This document shows positions 1 to 5,579 of a DNA stretch of 7,212 nt, piece after piece; positions within the stretch are counted from its first letter, which is position 1; each line of letters opens with the position of its first letter. The DNA is from an uncultured Flavobacterium sp. GTDB lineage: Bacteria > Bacteroidota > Bacteroidia > Flavobacteriales > Flavobacteriaceae. Made by a program: the position numbers and the translations under genes. The notes below the pieces were generated by a model. The model was not told the DNA's origin. It worked only from the letters and a program-made list of their open reading frames with translations, and did no database searches. The stretch is taken from positions 1 to 7,212 of the forward strand of contig NZ_CALFIG010000349.1 in the NCBI RefSeq assembly GCF_937876455.1, written 5' to 3'.

Positions 1-2
1 AC

Positions 3-602
3 AACACAGAAGCAATACAAGCCTTAGAGGCTGCAATCAAACAAGGAAACGAAGTACTTAACCAGCTTAAAGAAAGTGAACCTAAAGATGGAGATTGGTG
101 TGAGGTGACTTTTAATGACAAAAAAAGAATCGTTAAAGCAAAGAAGAATCGCAACGAAAACAGTATCGTTTGTCATGTGTCGATTACTGAAAAAGGTACA
201 ATGAAAAGAAATGTAGTGGCTTACTTCTCTAGCATCCGCAAAATCACACCCGAAGAAGCCCTGCCGTACTTTAAGGCTTACTTTGAAAAACAGGGGTTTA
301 AAGAGGGGTGTACCTTTAAATGTGCTTTTGATAAATCTGAAGAGGTTTTTCATTGTATAGAAAATTCAGATTTTAAGCCGTTTGATGTTCGAGGCAATGC
401 ACGTTCTTACCTATTCTACAACGACACCAACACCTTCGCTACTCTTGTAGAAGAGAAACTAGAGCCGTTGACTTTTGAAGCCTGTACAGCATTGGTTAAA
501 AACAACTTAATTGTACTAAGTAATACCGTAAGCAATATTATGCTTGACCACTCTGAAATAGAAAAACTTTATCAATATTCACTAAAAGCACAGGGGAAAT
601 AA
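3..602 (+). CDS. Hypothetical protein, 5'-truncated by the window edge
   Basis: The frame is open from the first bases of the window to the TAA at 600-602, giving about 199 residues of a protein whose start lies outside. A GTG at 105 could be read as a start, but in-frame sense codons continue upstream of it (NTEAIQALEAAIKQGNEV and on). Those codons encode a plausible amphipathic helix, so the GTG is probably an internal Val codon. The visible part is a helical N-terminal segment, a Lys-rich stretch, and then a mixed alpha/beta region with several Cys and aromatic residues and a helical end. I see no signal peptide or membrane segment and do not recognise the family. The stop shares one base with the next ATG (TAATG), so the two genes are probably in one operon and translationally coupled. 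Confidence 0.85.
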   Translation, partial: NTEAIQALEAAIKQGNEVLNQLKESEPKDGDWCEVTFNDKKRIVKAKKNRNENSIVCHVSITEKGTMKRNVVAYFSSIRKITPEEALPYFKAYFEKQGFKEGCTFKCAFDKSEEVFHCIENSDFKPFDVRGNARSYLFYNDTNTFATLVEEKLEPLTFEACTALVKNNLIVLSNTVSNIMLDHSEIEKLYQYSLKAQGK

Positions 603-955
603 TGGAAAAACTAAAAGTAGGGAAAAAATTATGGCTAGTTGGGGCAAGTTATAGAGGTAGTAACCAAGAGCCAAAAGAGGTAATTGTAAAATCCGTTGGT
701 AAACTTTACTTTACACTTGACGGATATGAAAGAGATAAGTTCTCAATTTCAGATTTAAGGCAAAAAACAGAAACAAATTATCAAGCGAGGTGCTATCTTT
801 CTTTACAGGATAGACTAGACGAAATTGAACACAACGAATTATCAAGAGATTTAAAGCAGTTTTTTAGCGGATACGGGAAAGTAAACCTAACATTGCCGCA
901 GCTTAGACAAATAGTTTTAATAATTAAAGAAACAAAAGAAAATGAGCAACATTAG
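602..955 (+). CDS. Small phage protein, beta-barrel-domain-like
   Basis: This gene encodes 117 residues. It opens with a strand-rich segment of the form VGxxLWxV (residues 6-13), then EVIVKSVGKLYFTL (26-39) and KFSISDL (46-52). That order resembles small phage proteins annotated as beta barrel domain-containing, which have an SH3-like N-terminal barrel of unknown role. The C-terminal half is helical and ends with LTLPQLRQIVLIIKE (96-110), probably a packing helix. The ATG overlaps the previous stop as TAATG, with an AGGGG run 5 bases upstream. The 3' end overlaps the next gene by 14 bases, so the two are probably co-translated. The family match is from memory of the pattern. No function is known, and the coding call is much firmer than the fold. 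Confidence 0.75.
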   Translation: MEKLKVGKKLWLVGASYRGSNQEPKEVIVKSVGKLYFTLDGYERDKFSISDLRQKTETNYQARCYLSLQDRLDEIEHNELSRDLKQFFSGYGKVNLTLPQLRQIVLIIKETKENEQH

Positions 956-1253
956 AGCAGAGCAATTCAGCAACTCAGACGAGTTAAAAGGCATGGTTAA
1001 AGCCTTTCTTTACGACAAGGTTGATAGTAAAAGGTGTTTAGAGGTAAAAACAGACCAACTATCCATTTCGGAAACACACTATATAGCAATTAGTTTTTGC
1101 TATGAGCAAACCGATAAAGAAAGTAAAATGGCATATTTAGAACTAGCAATACATCCTAATGATACCTGTTATGAAATACGGGAAAAGGTGAACAAAGCCA
1201 TTAAAGAAATAGAAGATGCAGATTACACAGATTTAACAAGTAAGTATTTTTAA
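942..1253 (+). CDS. Hypothetical protein, 103 residues
   Basis: The ATG at 942 lies inside the end of the preceding gene, a 14-base overlap in another frame. The upstream sequence is A-rich (ACAAAAGAAA), as expected for Bacteroidota initiation. The protein is acidic and soluble. It has an N-terminal helix (residues 10-26), a central strand-rich part (HYIAISFCYEQ, 46-56, and AYLELAIHP, 64-72) and a C-terminal helix (77-93). The pattern suggests a small alpha/beta fold. I do not recognise a family and see no catalytic motif. Its place among other short genes ahead of replication genes suggests an early accessory phage protein, but nothing in the sequence specifies the role. Confidence 0.8.
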   Translation: MSNIRAEQFSNSDELKGMVKAFLYDKVDSKRCLEVKTDQLSISETHYIAISFCYEQTDKESKMAYLELAIHPNDTCYEIREKVNKAIKEIEDADYTDLTSKYF

Positions 1254-1262
1254 ACAAACGGT

Positions 1263-1484
1263 ATGGAAATTACAAATTACGAACACGCCTTCAAAATAAA
1301 AAATCAGGAAATTAAGTTGCTTATTAATTTTAAAAATGGCTTATGGACTTCTGAAATAATAAAAGGCGAAACAGGAATAGGAAATTGTTCAGGAGGAACA
1401 CATAAAAACTTACACGAATATTTAAAAGAACAAGAAAGAGAGCATACGCATTCTTTTGAATTTTTCAGCCATAAAGACCAATAA
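1263..1484 (+). CDS. Hypothetical protein, 73 residues, His-rich C-terminus
   Basis: This short gene starts 9 bases after the previous stop, with an A-rich leader (TAAACAAACGGT). The N-terminal half alternates polar and hydrophobic residues (KIKNQEIKLLINFKNGLW, 11-28), as in a small beta sheet. A Gly-rich turn with one Cys follows (residues 35-45), then a charged helix. Five histidines fall in the last third (47, 51, 61, 63, 70); with Cys42 they might bind a metal, but this spacing is not a zinc motif I know. The gene ends in two in-frame stops (TAATAA, 1482-1487), and the second overlaps the ATG of the next gene. Family not recognised. Confidence 0.7.
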   Translation: MEITNYEHAFKIKNQEIKLLINFKNGLWTSEIIKGETGIGNCSGGTHKNLHEYLKEQEREHTHSFEFFSHKDQ

Positions 1485-1486
1485 TA

Positions 1487-1681
1487 ATGAAAAAAGCAGA
1501 AACAATAATATTAGAAAGAGAAGATTTATCCGATTTGTACAGTAAGGCTTTCTTAGAAGACATTGAATTATCTCACTTTAAAAACATTTCTTTGATGGAA
1601 ATACAAATGGCGGAGTTTGTGTTTTTTCTTGACGGCTCAGAATTGAGAATTCTTAAAAATAGATACATCATTAAAAAATAA
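1487..1681 (+). CDS. Hypothetical protein, 64 residues
   Basis: The gene encodes 64 residues and begins within the double stop of its upstream neighbour (TAATAATG). The N-terminal half is acidic and probably helical. Around residues 40-58 a hydrophobic stretch (MAEFVFFLDGSELRIL) reads as a beta hairpin with a DGSE turn. The tail is basic (KNRYIIKK). It is too short for a transmembrane enzyme and has no signal peptide. I do not recognise it. The case for it being real is its close fit between two other genes on the same strand and an initiation context like theirs. Confidence 0.65.
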   Translation: MKKAETIILEREDLSDLYSKAFLEDIELSHFKNISLMEIQMAEFVFFLDGSELRILKNRYIIKK

Positions 1682-1687
1682 ACAATC

Positions 1688-2053
1688 ATGCAAAAAGAAG
1701 GAACAATCAAATACACATTAAACATTAACGAACCCACCAAAGGCCAACACGGAATTGTTTACCAAGCCGACTTAGAAGGTGAAATGGCGGCATTACTTAT
1801 AGTAGCTAATATCCTAGAAAGTAAAATGGAATCGCTTAAAGAAGCTAAGAAAACAGCTAAAGGAGCAAAACAGAAAAAGGATATTGGTAGCACTATTGCT
1901 ATTATGAGTCAAGGCTTATCCGCCGCCAACACGCTTGCTAATTCTCTGTGCAATAACTACGAAGATTTTATCATGCACATGGCAGCGCAATTACAGCTAC
2001 AAAAAGAAGAAGAACATTTCCTTACACAGCAGCAAGGAAATAACCATGAATAA
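1688..2053 (+). CDS. Hypothetical helical protein, 121 residues
   Basis: The start has an A-rich leader (AAAAAATAAACAATC). The N-terminal 25 residues look like a short beta region. The rest is almost wholly helical: an apolar stretch at 33-43 (MAALLIVANIL), a Lys/Ala-rich segment at 50-65 (KEAKKTAKGAKQKKD), a second apolar helix at 67-88 and a Gln-rich tail at 101-117. The apolar stretches are short and contain polar residues, so I read them as the core of a helical bundle rather than membrane anchors. Family not recognised. The stop overlaps an 8-codon reading frame that leads straight into the next gene, suggesting coupled translation. Confidence 0.75.
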   Translation: MQKEGTIKYTLNINEPTKGQHGIVYQADLEGEMAALLIVANILESKMESLKEAKKTAKGAKQKKDIGSTIAIMSQGLSAANTLANSLCNNYEDFIMHMAAQLQLQKEEEHFLTQQQGNNHE

Positions 2054-2072
2054 AAACCTTACAGATTTGTAA
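2046..2072 (+). CDS. Possible 8-codon coupling mini-ORF
   Basis: An ATG at 2046 lies just inside the 3' end of the preceding gene. It opens the frame MNKNLTDL and stops at TAA 2070-2072, whose last base is the A of the next gene's ATG. Ribosomes finishing the upstream gene could restart here and then restart again, so it may act as a relay rather than encode a useful peptide. It could also be chance: a frame this short is common in AT-rich DNA. Only the exact overlap at both ends makes it notable. Confidence 0.3.
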   Translation: MNKNLTDL

Positions 2073-2254
2073 TGGAAAGAGAAAAGCTATTAGTCATTAC
2101 CCTCATCAATTTCGCTTGGAAGCAAAGCTATCGTGAAGAAATATCTTTACACGATAGATTGGCTGCATTTAAGAGTGAGGCCGATGAGATAATGAAAAAT
2201 AGTTTGCCGATTAATTATCATCCCGTATTAGATTTGTGGGAATATAAGACGTAA
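2072..2254 (+). CDS. Hypothetical protein, 60 residues
   Basis: This small protein starts with an apolar helix (LLVITLINFAW, residues 6-16), continues with a charged helix (about 19-42) and ends with an aromatic tail (NYHPVLDLWEYKT). The apolar segment is too short and too close to acidic and basic residues to be a clear membrane helix. The ATG is part of a TAATG whose TAA ends the 8-codon frame at 2046-2072, not the main upstream gene. The next gene starts 5 bases after its stop. The 3' part of this gene also contains a promoter-like sequence. Family not recognised. Confidence 0.65.
   Translation: MEREKLLVITLINFAWKQSYREEISLHDRLAAFKSEADEIMKNSLPINYHPVLDLWEYKT
2203..2236 (+). promoter_or_regulatory. 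Candidate Bacteroidota-type promoter for the replication genes
   Basis: TTTG at 2203-2206 is followed after 22 bases by TAGATTTG at 2229-2236, which fits the Bacteroidota pattern TTTG (-33) and TAnnTTTG (-7) with a slightly long spacer. Transcription would begin near 2242, just before the ATG at 2260 of the organiser-like gene and the DnaB-like helicase. It sits inside coding sequence, where the Leu-Asp-Leu codons create the -7 box, and such matches are expected now and then in AT-rich DNA. Confidence 0.25.
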
Positions 2255-2259
2255 AAGAG

Positions 2260-2646
2260 ATGAAGAAAATAGCATTAGAAGAAGAATTTATCCTAGAGGG
2301 ATATGTAGTGAAATTTATTAAAGAAGGTAGTAGTATTAAAATATCCCGCATCAGAAAGCACGATGGTAAAAAGCCGAAGTCCAGCAATCCTAGCTTAGAA
2401 GAAGTGATTTCTTACTTCAAAGAAAAAGGATATTCAGAACATTCCGCCACTGAGTTTTTTAATTATTACAGCAATCCCGATAAGCCAGATGAGCCTTGGA
2501 AAGATAGTCAAGGAACATTAGTAAAAGATTGGCAAGCTAAAGCCCGTAGAGTGTGGTTTAAGGATAAAAACAAGCAAGGAGCACAAACATTAATCGCTAC
2601 GCCAATAACTCACGTAGTATCTAAACCGAAAGGAGCGAAATTCTAA
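2260..2646 (+). CDS. Small replication protein with replisome-organiser C-terminal-like module
   Basis: The gene encodes 128 residues. From residue 44 it follows a pattern I associate with the C-terminal module of many phage replication initiators and replisome organisers: P-S-L-E-E-V, a helix, an aromatic FFNYY (66-70), then W80, G85, VKDW (88-91) and W99 followed by basic residues. In larger relatives this module follows an N-terminal winged-helix DNA-binding domain. Here only about 40 residues precede it and no helix-turn-helix is evident, so this is a short, stand-alone form. It lies directly before the DnaB-like helicase and its stop overlaps that gene's ATG (TAATG). An AAAGGAG at 2629-2635 in its last codons may serve as the helicase ribosome site. 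A role in recruiting or loading the helicase is inferred from this context, not shown. Confidence 0.65.
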   Translation: MKKIALEEEFILEGYVVKFIKEGSSIKISRIRKHDGKKPKSSNPSLEEVISYFKEKGYSEHSATEFFNYYSNPDKPDEPWKDSQGTLVKDWQAKARRVWFKDKNKQGAQTLIATPITHVVSKPKGAKF

Positions 2647-4076
2647 TGAATGTAGCATTGCCCGAAATGGCGGGCAGACTTATTGCCTGCTACATAGACC
2701 AACCCGACCTATTTGAAGATGCTAAGTGTGAGAACCTAGTATTTGCTAAGATATTTCCCACTAACGTCACCTCTTTATCCTATCAGATATTGAAAGAGTG
2801 TCACACTAAGGGAATTAAAATAGACCTTACATTACTTAGCAGCCAACTATCACATAAAGGCATTACAACCAAAGAAGTGTACTTTGAAGTGGGTACATTT
2901 ATGCCTGCATATTTACCACCGCAGATGGTGGGACAATATGTAGATGCTTTATTCAAAGACTATCTATCTCAATCACTAAGCAAAAAGCTGAATAAAGCAA
3001 AGGTAGAAGTTGATAGCGACACCGACCCAATGCAAGTGATTTCAGAAATGAAAGACTACATCATTAGCGTTGAGAGTAGTGTAAATAATGTAAACAAGGA
3101 TAAAAGCATTAGCGAGGCATTTGATATAGCAATGCAGCGCATTAAGGATTTAAAAGACGGTGTTATTGAGCAATATGGTTACACTTGGGGGATTAAGAAA
3201 CTAGATGAGAAAACGGGAGGGATAGGCCCTGGCATAACTGTTTTAGCGGGCAGCAAGGGCGGCGGCAAAACTACAACGGTAGTGAATGTATTGGTGCATA
3301 ATGCTATCTATAAAAACACCCCTGTTAAATTCTTTAGCTTAGAAATGAAGCCTGATGATATTGTGATTAATATGCTATCACATATCAAAGAGATTAATTC
3401 ATTTGCTATGCGCAGGGGCTTTGTTGACGATGAACAATTCACAGAACTATCTAAAGCCAAGTCCTTGTTTAAGGAAAATATATCCATAGACGATACAGGG
3501 GGCATTACATGGCAGTATTTCGAGAGTAGTGTACGTGCATGGCGGAAGAAAAATAAAGTGCCGCTAAATCAAACTATGCTCATTATGCTCGATTACCTTC
3601 AGCTAATGAAGAACACTCCCGACGAGATGCGGATGAGCAAGGAGGAGAGAATAGAGCAAATTATGACAGAATTAATGCGTATCTGTAAGAATGAAAATCT
3701 ATCCTTGTTATTACTTAGTCAGTTTAGCAGAGATGTGGATAAAAGGGGTGAGCAGGCGAAGAAGAATGCTGCCGAAGGAACTAAATATGGCAGGGATGGT
3801 AAGATGGATATTGGCGCATTGCGGCCGAGCATGGGAGATTTAAAAGGCTCTAGTGCTATTGAAGCAAATGCAGTGATGATTATTCTATTATTTAGACCTG
3901 ACTATCATGGATTAGAATTTGACAGCAAGGGAAATGATTTAAGAGGACTTTGCGAGATGAACATAGTCAAGAATAGGTTTGGCAATCCGCAGGCTGTATA
4001 TGCCGAATTTGAGGGTAAATACAGCAGATTAACCGACTATGATGAACCTGAAGAAAATAAAGAAGATGTTTTTTGA
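2646..4076 (+). CDS. dnaB: DnaB-family replicative DNA helicase
   Basis: This 476-residue protein is a ring-type 5'-3' helicase that would unwind the phage replication fork using ATP in the cytoplasm. Residues 1-145 fit the DnaB N-terminal domain (LPEMAGRLIACYIDQP; IDLTLLSSQL). A linker leads to the RecA-like domain from about 153: GxxxLDEKTGGIGPG (182-196), Walker A GSKGGGKT (202-209), SLEM (231-234, Glu233 at the usual catalytic position), Walker B LDYLQL (315-320), the LLSQFSRDVDKR motif (356-367), LRPSMGDLKGSSAIE (392-406), and KNRFGNP (442-448), whose Arg444 is the likely arginine finger. The length is normal for the family. The usual IEQDAD after the Q-motif region reads IEANAV. The start shares a base with the previous stop, so it is probably coupled to the organiser-like gene. 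The family call is very secure. Confidence 0.96.
   Translation: MNVALPEMAGRLIACYIDQPDLFEDAKCENLVFAKIFPTNVTSLSYQILKECHTKGIKIDLTLLSSQLSHKGITTKEVYFEVGTFMPAYLPPQMVGQYVDALFKDYLSQSLSKKLNKAKVEVDSDTDPMQVISEMKDYIISVESSVNNVNKDKSISEAFDIAMQRIKDLKDGVIEQYGYTWGIKKLDEKTGGIGPGITVLAGSKGGGKTTTVVNVLVHNAIYKNTPVKFFSLEMKPDDIVINMLSHIKEINSFAMRRGFVDDEQFTELSKAKSLFKENISIDDTGGITWQYFESSVRAWRKKNKVPLNQTMLIMLDYLQLMKNTPDEMRMSKEERIEQIMTELMRICKNENLSLLLLSQFSRDVDKRGEQAKKNAAEGTKYGRDGKMDIGALRPSMGDLKGSSAIEANAVMIILLFRPDYHGLEFDSKGNDLRGLCEMNIVKNRFGNPQAVYAEFEGKYSRLTDYDEPEENKEDVF
2659..2676 (+). promoter_or_regulatory. GC-rich hairpin just after the DnaB-like start codon
   Basis: TGCCCG (2659-2664) and CGGGCA (2671-2676) are perfect inverted repeats around a 6-base loop. 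The stem can be extended by one T-G wobble (2658/2677). It starts 14 bases into the gene, so in mRNA it would sit at the edge of an initiating ribosome. Hairpins there can raise or lower initiation. The same bases encode residues 5-11, so it may be incidental. There is no T-tract, so it is not a terminator. Confidence 0.35.
3949..3981 (+). promoter_or_regulatory. Candidate Bacteroidota-type promoter upstream of the KTSC gene
   Basis: TTTG at 3949-3952 and TAGGTTTG at 3974-3981 are separated by 21 bases, close to the Bacteroidota promoter arrangement. Transcription would start near 3988, about 120 bases before the KTSC-domain gene, giving that gene a leader containing the 31-codon frame at 4066-4161. 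It lies within the 3' part of the helicase gene, and the match could be chance. Confidence 0.2.
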
Positions 4077-4161
4077 AACTATAAGTGAATTAAGACCGTA
4101 TAACAAGTATGAAAAAGACAGTAGAAAATTCATCACAAGTATCCGAGATGGAATACAATGA
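4066..4161 (+). CDS. Possible 31-codon ORF bridging the helicase and KTSC genes
   Basis: An ATG 11 bases before the end of the helicase gene opens a frame of 31 codons that ends with TGA at 4159-4161, inside the KTSC-domain gene. The peptide begins MFFETISELRPYNKY and is basic later on; its composition looks protein-like rather than random. It could be a leader peptide, a remnant of a longer gene, or a chance frame. Its 53-base overlap with a well-supported gene argues against an important product. Confidence 0.2.
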   Translation: MFFETISELRPYNKYEKDSRKFITSIRDGIQ

Positions 4162-4321
4162 GCAGTTTAACACGTTATTAGTAACGTATAAGCCTAAAAT
4201 GATTACTTACAAGTATCATAAAGTGCCGCAATCGGTGGCTAATGATTTGTTTATCGCTGAGTCTATCGGTAAACATCTAAACGAGCATATTAAAGGAAAG
4301 TTTGACTTTGAAAAAGTGTAG
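4109..4321 (+). CDS. KTSC-domain protein
   Basis: All 70 residues form a KTSC domain, a small module also found at the C-terminus of some lysyl-tRNA synthetases and as stand-alone proteins in bacteria and phages. The hallmarks are the paired Ser near the start (SSQVSEMEY, 8-16), a hydrophobic strand (NTLLVTY, 21-27), the central YxY motif (YKY, 34-36), VPQSVANDLFIAESIGKHLNEHIKG (39-63) and an aromatic end. No enzymatic function is established for the domain; RNA or nucleic-acid binding has been a natural guess because of the synthetase fusions. The gene starts 32 bases after the helicase, the widest internal gap here, and ends 2 bases before the coiled-coil gene, so the two probably share a transcript. 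Confidence 0.88.
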   Translation: MKKTVENSSQVSEMEYNEQFNTLLVTYKPKMITYKYHKVPQSVANDLFIAESIGKHLNEHIKGKFDFEKV

Positions 4322-4323
4322 GT

Positions 4324-5166
4324 ATGGAAGTAACAAAAACAAATAAGGAATTACAGGATAGCTTAGCATCCATTTCCTACTTCAAAGAGCAATCGGCTAC
4401 TATCGCTGCCAACTGCCTGTTAATTAAAATCAGCGATGACACTACCCTTGCTATTGCGCAGCAGAACCTATCTAAAGCTAATGAATTAGTTAAAAGCATT
4501 GACGAGAAGCGTAAAACCATAAAAGCCCCCTACCTAGAGGCGGGAAAGAAAATAGACGCTCTTGCTAAAGAACTCTCAGAACCCTTAGATAAGGCAGTAG
4601 AACACATTAAATCTCAGGTGAAGGCATGGGAAGAAGCCCGCAGAGAAGCCGAGCGCAAACGCCAAGAAACGCTCAATTACATCAATGTAGAATTATCTAA
4701 TCGCCTTAAACAATTATGTGACGAGGTGGATAGTAAAGAGAAATGTGACGAGGTATTAAATTACATTAATACTAGATTTCCTAAAGACGAGAAATTTGGT
4801 GAATTTGTCAGTCAAGCCCACGCATTACGGGATATGTACATTCAACTTCTTAATGTAAAAAAACAAGGCTTTGCTAATGGATTAGACCTCCCTACCGACA
4901 ATGTAGAGCGGGCTATTGAAGAAGTAAAGAAACAAAACGAGGTAGTGGCGGAAGTAGTTAGTCAATCTGCATCAGTTAATAAGACAAGAAACATTCGTGA
5001 GAATTGGAAGTTTGAACTATCCGACATTAAACAAGTGCCTTTAGAATGGCTAACTATTGACGAAGCTAAAGTGAAAGCATATTTGGCGGAAAACAAAGAA
5101 ACTCTAAAAAACGGAGAAATTAAAAACGGCATCAAGTTCTACAAAGAAATATCAGTAGTGGCATAA
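4324..5166 (+). CDS. Coiled-coil phage protein, DUF1351-like
   Basis: The protein has 280 residues. Residues 45-118 are a long charged helix with the pattern EKRKTIKAPYLEAGKKID (61-78), AKELSEPLDKAVEHIKSQVK (81-100) and a basic tail rich in Arg/Glu. This closely follows the DUF1351-type pattern of phage proteins (KRK-IK-PY, then EP-ID-QVK). A helical middle (120-215) leads to a C-terminal domain of the form R-W-KFELSDIKQVP-EWL (225-243) ending in GIKFYKEISVVA. I have seen that ending in phage proteins located near recombination or single-strand annealing genes. A structural or DNA-metabolism role in the cytoplasm is inferred from that. No catalytic motif is visible. Its stop overlaps the next ATG (TAATG), indicating coupling. 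Confidence 0.75.
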   Translation: MEVTKTNKELQDSLASISYFKEQSATIAANCLLIKISDDTTLAIAQQNLSKANELVKSIDEKRKTIKAPYLEAGKKIDALAKELSEPLDKAVEHIKSQVKAWEEARREAERKRQETLNYINVELSNRLKQLCDEVDSKEKCDEVLNYINTRFPKDEKFGEFVSQAHALRDMYIQLLNVKKQGFANGLDLPTDNVERAIEEVKKQNEVVAEVVSQSASVNKTRNIRENWKFELSDIKQVPLEWLTIDEAKVKAYLAENKETLKNGEIKNGIKFYKEISVVA

Positions 5167-5579
5167 TGTTCTACCCACGTCCTAATTTTATAATCCTTAA
5201 TACTGCTTTGCATAATGCTAAAAGACTTTATGAAGAAATACAATCGGCTAAGGCGGACGGAATGGAACTAACAGAACTCTACAAATACCCATTACAAATT
5301 ACTCCCCATCTGTATGATGTATTTACTAGCACAGGTGGGGAGATTACCGTTTCAGCGGATGAGAAAAAAAACATTTGGACGTACAGCCTAACACTTCTCT
5401 CTAAAGACCTAAAATCTAAGCATTGGAAAGATTTACCCATGCTAAAAAAAAGAAGAGAAGAGATATTTAAAACACTATTAATAAGAAAAACATTGATAGA
5501 TGAATATCTAAAAACAGGCAAGTCTTGGGAACTATTAGACGAAAAAGGAAACAAAGTAAAACATTTGGATATTAAGTGA
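5166..5579 (+). CDS. Hypothetical protein co-translated with the SF2 helicase
   Basis: This 137-residue protein starts on the last base of the preceding stop (TAATG) and ends in a TGA that overlaps the GTG start of the SF2 helicase (GTGA). It is therefore locked between two coupled junctions. An N-terminal helix (residues 12-32) is followed by a strand-rich centre (43-78) and a very basic helical region (79-120, with KKRREE at 94-99). The basic region could contact nucleic acid, but I recognise no domain. The tight link to the helicase suggests that the two products work together, for example as an accessory factor. The gene also carries a strong hairpin at 5302-5342 and two runs of eight A. 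Confidence 0.8.
   Translation: MFYPRPNFIILNTALHNAKRLYEEIQSAKADGMELTELYKYPLQITPHLYDVFTSTGGEITVSADEKKNIWTYSLTLLSKDLKSKHWKDLPMLKKRREEIFKTLLIRKTLIDEYLKTGKSWELLDEKGNKVKHLDIK
5302..5342 (+). other. 12-bp stem-loop inside a coding gene
   Basis: CTCCCCATCTGT (5302-5313) and ACAGGTGGGGAG (5331-5342) form a 12-bp stem with one T-G wobble around a 17-base loop. In DNA 11 of 12 positions are complementary. This is long and GC-rich for such AT-rich surroundings. No T-tract follows on either strand, so it is unlikely to be an intrinsic terminator. It may be an RNA control element, a protein-binding site or part of a replication site, or chance within the codons for residues 46-59. Confidence 0.5.

Noticed and set aside
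24..353. Reading frame of 109 codons on the - strand
   Set aside because: It lies opposite the truncated gene at 3-602, which fits the dense one-direction layout. The frame has an unusual Phe-rich composition typical of the reverse of Lys-rich coding DNA.
105..602. GTG at 105 as the start of the first gene
   Set aside because: The frame stays open to the left edge with protein-like sequence, so the gene most likely begins outside the window.
3308..3505. Reading frame of 65 codons on the - strand
   Set aside because: It lies wholly within the DnaB-like helicase RecA domain, whose motifs fix the coding strand.
5364..5451. Two runs of eight A (5364-5371 and 5444-5451) as programmed frameshift sites
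   Set aside because: Lys-rich AT-rich genes often contain such runs. The gene is intact as read, and I saw no downstream stem or alternative frame that would make slippage useful.
5279..5554. Reading frame of 91 codons on the - strand
   Set aside because: It lies opposite a gene coupled at both ends to its neighbours, and its Ser/Phe-rich content reads as an antisense shadow.
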